A stretch of 64,000 nt of DNA from Halorubrum persicum. GTDB lineage: Archaea > Halobacteriota > Halobacteria > Halobacteriales > Haloferacaceae. The stretch lies in contig NZ_NHOA01000084.1 of assembly GCF_002727125.1 (NCBI RefSeq), positions 119,604-183,603 of the forward strand. Reading direction: 5' to 3'. The translations under genes were made by a program, and so were the position numbers. The notes beneath the pieces were generated by a model. The model did no database searches. It was not told where the DNA came from and saw nothing but the letters and a program-made list of their open reading frames with translations. Shown here in pieces: positions 60,061 through 64,000 of the stretch. Numbering within the stretch: the first letter of the stretch is position 1; each line of letters opens with the position of its first letter.

Positions 60061-60311
60061 CGGCGAGCCTTCGACCGAGAGGCCCAAACGCTTTGCGGGG
60101 CGCGGACGCGAGCCGGCGCGGCCGAACCCGGGTGTTTTTAATGTGCGCGGGAGTAGCGAGGGATACCACACTCCCGCGGGACACGGTGGGTCGACGACGT
60201 CGGCTCGGCCGTAGCGGGGCCTTCAACGACGCGCGGTAGGACGTAGCGCAGACGGCTCCTTGCGGGGAACCAGTGCCGGACGCCGATCAAGGGCGTTCCA
60301 ACTCGACAATC
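60061..60311 (+). promoter_or_regulatory. Promoter/leader region of rnj with inverted repeat
   Basis: This 251-bp gap holds a TATA-like TTTTTAATG (60134-60142) for rightward transcription. The arms GCGGGAGT (60147-60154) and ACTCCCGC (60170-60177) straddle the expected start near 60164. About 150 nt would then form an rnj leader. I searched for a tRNA T-loop (GTTCRA) in this stretch and did not find one. No ORF of note is present. Confidence 0.45.
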
Positions 60312-61664
60312 ATGGAAATCGAAATTGCGACACTCGGCGGTTACGAAGAGGTCGGTCGACAGATGACGGCGGTCCGAGCGGGCGATGACATCGTCATCTT
60401 CGACATGGGCCTGAACCTCAGTAAGGTCCTCATCCACGACAACGTGGAGACCGAAAGCATGCACAGCCTCGACCTGATCGACATGGGCGCGATCCCGGAC
60501 GACCGCGTCATGAGCGAGCTGGAGGGCGACGTGCAGGCGATCGTCCCCACCCACGGTCACCTCGACCACATCGCGGGCATTCCGAAGCTCGCGCACCGGT
60601 ACGACGCCCCCATCGTCGGCTCCCCGTACACGATCGAGCTGGTCAAACAGCAGATCGACGACGAGGGGAAGTTCCAGGTCGACAACGACCTCGTGAAGAT
60701 GAAGGCGGGCGGCACGATGGCCATCGGCGACTCCGAGCAGGTCGAGATGGAGTTCGTCAACGTCACTCACTCGATCATCGACGCGATCAACCCGGTCCTT
60801 CACACGCCCGAGGGCGCCATCGTCTACGGCCTCGACAAGCGACTGGACCACACGCCCGTCATCGGTGACCCGATCGACATGGACCGCTTCCGCGAGATCG
60901 GCCGCCAGGACGAGGGCGTCCTCGCGTACATCGAGGACTGTACGAACGCCGGCAGCAAGGGCCGGACGCCCTCGGAGGCGTACGCGAAGAAGCACGTCGA
61001 GGACACCCTCACGTCGATGGAGGACTACTCGGGCGGCATCATCGCCACCACGTTCTCCTCCCACATCGCCCGCGTGAAGACCCTCGTCGAGTACGCCCGC
61101 GAGATCGGCCGTCAGCCGGTCCTCCTGGGCCGCTCGATGGAGAAGTACTCGGGCACGGCCGAGCGGCTCGACTTCGTCGACTTCCAGGGCGACGTCGGGA
61201 TGTACGGCCACCGCAAGTCCGTCGACCGCGCGTTCAAGCGCATCATGAAGGAGGGGAAGGGGAACTTCCTCCCGATCGTGACGGGGCACCAGGGCGAGCC
61301 GCGCGCGATGCTCACCCGCATGGGCCGCGGCGAGACGCCGTACGAAATCGACGACGGCGACAAGGTCGTCTTCAGCGCGAGCGTCATCCCGGAGCCGACC
61401 AACGAGGGGCAGCGCTACCAGTCCGAGCAGCTCCTCCGGATGCAGGGCGCGCGCCTCTACGACGACATCCACGTCTCCGGTCACCTCCGCGAGGAGGGCC
61501 ACTACGAGATGCTGCAGGCGCTCCAGCCCCAGCACCTCATCCCCGGCCACCAGACGCTGAAGGGTCGCTCGCCGTACGTCGACCTCGCGAAGTCTCAGGG
61601 GTACAAGCTCGGACGTGACGTGCACGTCACGCAGAACGGGAGCGTTATCCAACTCGTCGAATGA
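60312..61664 (+). CDS. rnj: Ribonuclease J (metallo-beta-lactamase/beta-CASP)
   Basis: Archaeal RNase J is a 5'-3' exoribonuclease. The metal site is [10 protein letters not shown] (HxHxDH) near residue 80; the other ligands follow, such as the conserved His/Asp of [11 protein letters not shown] and [35 protein letters not shown] closes the beta-CASP part. The 450-aa length is normal. The start [19 protein letters not shown] is the family start. Its stop overlaps the next gene by 4 nt, as often seen beside lipid genes in haloarchaea. Confidence 0.95.
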   Translation: MEIEIATLGGYEEVGRQMTAVRAGDDIVIFDMGLNLSKVLIHDNVETESMHSLDLIDMGAIPDDRVMSELEGDVQAIVPTHGHLDHIAGIPKLAHRYDAPIVGSPYTIELVKQQIDDEGKFQVDNDLVKMKAGGTMAIGDSEQVEMEFVNVTHSIIDAINPVLHTPEGAIVYGLDKRLDHTPVIGDPIDMDRFREIGRQDEGVLAYIEDCTNAGSKGRTPSEAYAKKHVEDTLTSMEDYSGGIIATTFSSHIARVKTLVEYAREIGRQPVLLGRSMEKYSGTAERLDFVDFQGDVGMYGHRKSVDRAFKRIMKEGKGNFLPIVTGHQGEPRAMLTRMGRGETPYEIDDGDKVVFSASVIPEPTNEGQRYQSEQLLRMQGARLYDDIHVSGHLREEGHYEMLQALQPQHLIPGHQTLKGRSPYVDLAKSQGYKLGRDVHVTQNGSVIQLVE

Positions 61665-62707
61665 CGAGCGAGACGAAGGAGGCGCGGGTGCTGGAGGCCA
61701 TCCGCGAGCGGCGTGACCTCGTCAACGCCGCTATCGACGAGGAGCTGCCGGTACAGCACCCGGAACGGCTCTACGAGGCGACGCGATACATCCTCGAAGC
61801 CGGCGGCAAGCGGCTCCGCCCGACGGTGACGACGCTGGCTGCGGAGGCGGTGACCGGCGCTGAGCCGATGAGCGCCGACTTCCGCGAGTTCGCGGCCCTC
61901 GACGGCAACACCGTCGACGTGATGCGCGCCGCGGTCGCCATCGAGGTGATCCAGTCGTTCACGCTGATCCACGACGACATCATGGACGAGGACGAGCTCC
62001 GGCGCGGCGTCCCGGCCGTCCACGAGAAGTACGACACCTCGACCGCCATCCTCGCCGGAGACACGCTCTACTCGAAGGCGTTCGAGTTCATGACGGAGAC
62101 GGGCGCGGACCCCGCCAACGGGCTGGAGGCGATGCGGATGTTGGCGTCCACCTGCACGGAGATCTGCGAGGGGCAGTCGCTCGACGTCTCCTTCGAGTCA
62201 CGCGACGACATCCTTCCGGAAGAGTATCTGGAGATGGTCGAGCTGAAGACCGCGGTCCTCTACGGCGCCTCGGCCGCGACGCCCGCCGTCCTGCTCGGCG
62301 CCGACGACGAGGTCGTCGACGCGCTCTACCAGTACGGGATCGACTCGGGGCGCGCGTTCCAGATTCAGGACGACGTGCTGGATCTCACCGTCCCCTCCGA
62401 GGATCTGGGCAAGCAGCGCGGCTCCGACCTCGTGGAGGGGAAGGAGACGCTGATCACCCTCCACGCTCGCCAACAGGGCGTCGACGTGGACGGGCTGGTC
62501 GACGCCGACACCCCCGCCGAGGTGACCGAGGAGGCCATCGACGACGCGGTGGCGGCCCTAGAGGACGTTGGGTCGATCGCGTACGCCCGCGAGACGGCCG
62601 AAGACCTCACGGAGCGGTCGAAAGAACACCTCGAGATCCTCCCCGAAAGCGGGTCCCGAGAGCTGTTGGCCGATCTCGCGGACTACCTGATCGTCCGCGG
62701 CTACTGA
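61661..62707 (+). CDS. Geranylgeranyl diphosphate synthase (polyprenyl synthetase)
   Basis: This trans-prenyltransferase makes the C20 chain for archaeol lipids. It has [14 protein letters not shown], the first aspartate-rich motif DDIMDED at about residue 103 and the second DDVLDL at about 236, plus FQIQDDVLD and [11 protein letters not shown]. The residues before the first Asp motif ([10 protein letters not shown]) suit a short-chain enzyme. It follows rnj with a 4-nt overlap. The 348-aa length is normal. Confidence 0.92.
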   Translation: MTSETKEARVLEAIRERRDLVNAAIDEELPVQHPERLYEATRYILEAGGKRLRPTVTTLAAEAVTGAEPMSADFREFAALDGNTVDVMRAAVAIEVIQSFTLIHDDIMDEDELRRGVPAVHEKYDTSTAILAGDTLYSKAFEFMTETGADPANGLEAMRMLASTCTEICEGQSLDVSFESRDDILPEEYLEMVELKTAVLYGASAATPAVLLGADDEVVDALYQYGIDSGRAFQIQDDVLDLTVPSEDLGKQRGSDLVEGKETLITLHARQQGVDVDGLVDADTPAEVTEEAIDDAVAALEDVGSIAYARETAEDLTERSKEHLEILPESGSRELLADLADYLIVRGY

Positions 62708-62795
62708 GTGGCCCGGCGAGTTGTCGCTGGGCGCCGTTCCGGCGGCGCCGTCCGCAACGAACACCGCTTTATCCCCGGTCGCCGTTCTCCCGTCC

Positions 62796-63569
62796 GTGTC
62801 CCGGTACCGAGACGTCGTCCTGTTCTTCACGCTCGCCTTCCTGTGGGGCGGCTCCTTCGTCGCCATCGAGGTCGGCTTGGACTACTACCCGCCCGTACTG
62901 TACGCCGCGTATCGGTTCGACGTGGCCGCGCTGGTGTTGGTCTCGTACGTCCTCCTCACCGAGTCGGGCCCGCTCCCGCGCACGCGCGGCGACCTGGCCG
63001 CGGTCGGCTTCAGCGGGGGGCTCTCCGTCGCCGCCAACAACTCGCTGCTGTTCGTCGGCCAGCAGTACACGACCAGCGGTATCGCCTCGATCACGTACAG
63101 CCTCGTTCCGATCGCGACCGCCGCGGTCGCGGCCGCCTGGATCGGCGGCTCCGACCTCGACGCGCGAGGCACCCTCGGCGTGGTGCTGGCGTTCGTCGGC
63201 GTCGGGCTCGTCGCCCAGCCGGACCCCGCGAACCTCGCCGGGGGCGTCACGATCGGCGTCGGGCTCATCTCGATCGGCGTGATGGCGGTCGCGGTCGGCA
63301 GCGTCGGGCTCCGCACCGTGGAGACGAGCTTCTCCAGCATCGCGCTCACGGGGTGGGCGATGCTGTTCGGCGCCCTGTTGATCCACGGGCTGAGCGTCGG
63401 ACTGGGCGAAACGCAACAGCTTCCGGTCCCGGAGCCGCCGGCGGTCGGATCGCTTTTGTTCCTCGGCGTGCTGTCCTCGGCGGTCGCGTACACCATCTAC
63501 TTCACGCTGCTCGACCGGCTGGGCGCGTTCGAGATTAACCTCATGTATTCTAACATGGTAGTACAATAG
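62796..63569 (+). CDS. EamA/DMT-family permease, truncated at the 3' end
   Basis: The protein has two EamA halves, starting SRYRDVVLFFTLAFLWGGSFVAIEVGL and continuing with the second half SVGLRTVETSFSSIALTGWAMLF. It runs intact as far as TLLDRLGAFEINL, where relatives continue for about 40 residues with the last helices. Here it then reads MYSNMVVQ and stops. The change is at about 63543, where the DNA turns AT-rich, so the gene was cut by an insertion or rearrangement. The GTG start is supported by a TATA-like TTTATCC about 27 bp upstream. Confidence 0.85.
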   Translation: MSRYRDVVLFFTLAFLWGGSFVAIEVGLDYYPPVLYAAYRFDVAALVLVSYVLLTESGPLPRTRGDLAAVGFSGGLSVAANNSLLFVGQQYTTSGIASITYSLVPIATAAVAAAWIGGSDLDARGTLGVVLAFVGVGLVAQPDPANLAGGVTIGVGLISIGVMAVAVGSVGLRTVETSFSSIALTGWAMLFGALLIHGLSVGLGETQQLPVPEPPAVGSLLFLGVLSSAVAYTIYFTLLDRLGAFEINLMYSNMVVQ

Positions 63570-64000
63570 TACCACAGAAATCGTATATCTCGGGAGACTT
63601 TGAAGCGAAAATAAGTCAATATCGACCCAACCCCTTCACGTCTAGCGATTTGACCAATTTAGACTATTCTCTAAAATTTATGTAACGGTCCTTAACGACT
63701 AGGCTCTTAACCTACAATCGGATCCTGAATGTTGGTTAATATCGTTCGGGGGGATAGGGTAGGGTCAACACTATTCAGCATGATTCAGTCTCTTTGCTCA
63801 TTCAGAGCCTAGCTGATACACTCTCTTACCTCTCACATGGATATAGTGCTATTAGATTACCCTCTCAATGGACTTTGAGGTAGACAAGTGGTTTTGTACC
63901 TTTAGCAGAGAAAACGCTAAGAGAGTCATTCAGTTTAGTCTCTAAGAGGATAGACGGATCGCTAAGAGATTGATTGATTCAAGAATAGCAAAAGACTAAG
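63543..64000. other. AT-rich, gene-free DNA at the window edge (island or element border)
   Basis: From about 63543 the composition drops to roughly 40% GC against clearly higher GC before it. No frame longer than about 60 codons was found. The stretch has short repeats: ATTCAG at 63773, 63783, 63800 and 63928, CTAAGAG at 63917, 63942 and 63962, and a partial palindrome TGGTA...TACCA near 63556-63574. It has the look of a regulatory or border region of a plasmid, virus or insertion element whose genes lie beyond the window. No transposase or integrase sequence was seen. Confidence 0.6.

Noticed and set aside
60143..60311. Possible tRNA or known small RNA before rnj
   Set aside because: No GTTCRA T-loop, anticodon stem or CCA-adjacent acceptor pairing was found; kept only as leader.
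60138..61652. Open frame of 504 codons antisense to rnj
   Set aside because: RNase J motifs on the plus strand are intact; the minus frame is a shadow.
63770..63970. CRISPR-like array from the ATTCAG and CTAAGAG repeats
   Set aside because: The repeats are 6-7 bases, irregularly spaced and without constant spacer length; not a CRISPR.
63543..64000. Insertion sequence with transposase
   Set aside because: No transposase, integrase or terminal inverted repeat pair could be identified in the part that is visible; only the composition break and gene truncation are supported.

Overview
The window is chromosomal DNA of a halophilic archaeon (class Halobacteria), most like Halorubrum. The signs are very high GC, acidic proteins, many leaderless genes with an AT-rich TATA element about 25-30 bp before the start codon, Tat-type lipoprotein signals, HNLRN-type PAS kinases, a bacterioopsin-activator-type HTH protein, and archaeal information-processing genes (Pus10, S8e, L11, L37e, Lsm, deoxyhypusine synthase, RNase J, HerA). 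Nearly all of it is compact core genome with short gaps. No tRNA, rRNA, CRISPR array or transposase gene was seen.

Layout. 1-3.3 kb: the end of pus10, a stress protein, an Lrp-type regulator and an amidohydrolase. 3.3-7.6 kb: an inorganic-carbon uptake operon (dabB-dabA) in which dabB carries a frameshifting deletion. 7.6-11.7 kb: a tightly overlapping trpDFEG operon whose control region carries three TGTACA boxes. 11.7-26 kb: moaB, small haloarchaeal proteins, a four-PAS histidine kinase, a flavoprotein, a DUF1684 protein, an AI-2E-family permease, an acetyltransferase, a methyltransferase, a Tat-lipoprotein rhodanese, an AAA ATPase, an Idi-like Nudix protein and several proteins of unknown function. 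26-30.7 kb: secF-secD, a GDT1-type cation transporter behind a palindromic promoter element, rnhB and rps8e. 30.8-43.9 kb: a K+ channel with two RCK units, regulators, a second DUF1684 protein, a divergent locus pairing an AstE-like metallohydrolase with a RimK ATP-grasp/retropepsin fusion, HerA, UspA and rpl11. 44.1-50.9 kb: tetR-MFS with an operator, cspA, the sdhCDBA operon and a small winged-helix protein. 51-57 kb: a degenerate uracil-DNA-glycosylase-like protein, a K+ channel divergent from two membrane TrkA_C proteins, a SAMP/MoaD protein with residues after its diglycine, and deoxyhypusine synthase. 57-62.7 kb: a ribbon-helix-helix gene with a palindrome, lsm-rpl37e, two Tat lipoproteins, and rnj-GGPP synthase. 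62.8-64 kb: an EamA permease cut short where the DNA abruptly becomes AT-rich and apparently non-coding, which marks the edge of an insertion or island continuing beyond the window.

The observations most worth a second look are the TGTACA boxes before trpD, the dabB deletion, the RimK-retropepsin/AstE locus, the SAMP C-terminal tail, the promoter and leader ORF of the GDT1 gene, and the right-end island boundary. All functional calls rest on reading the sequence and recognising families; no database search was run.
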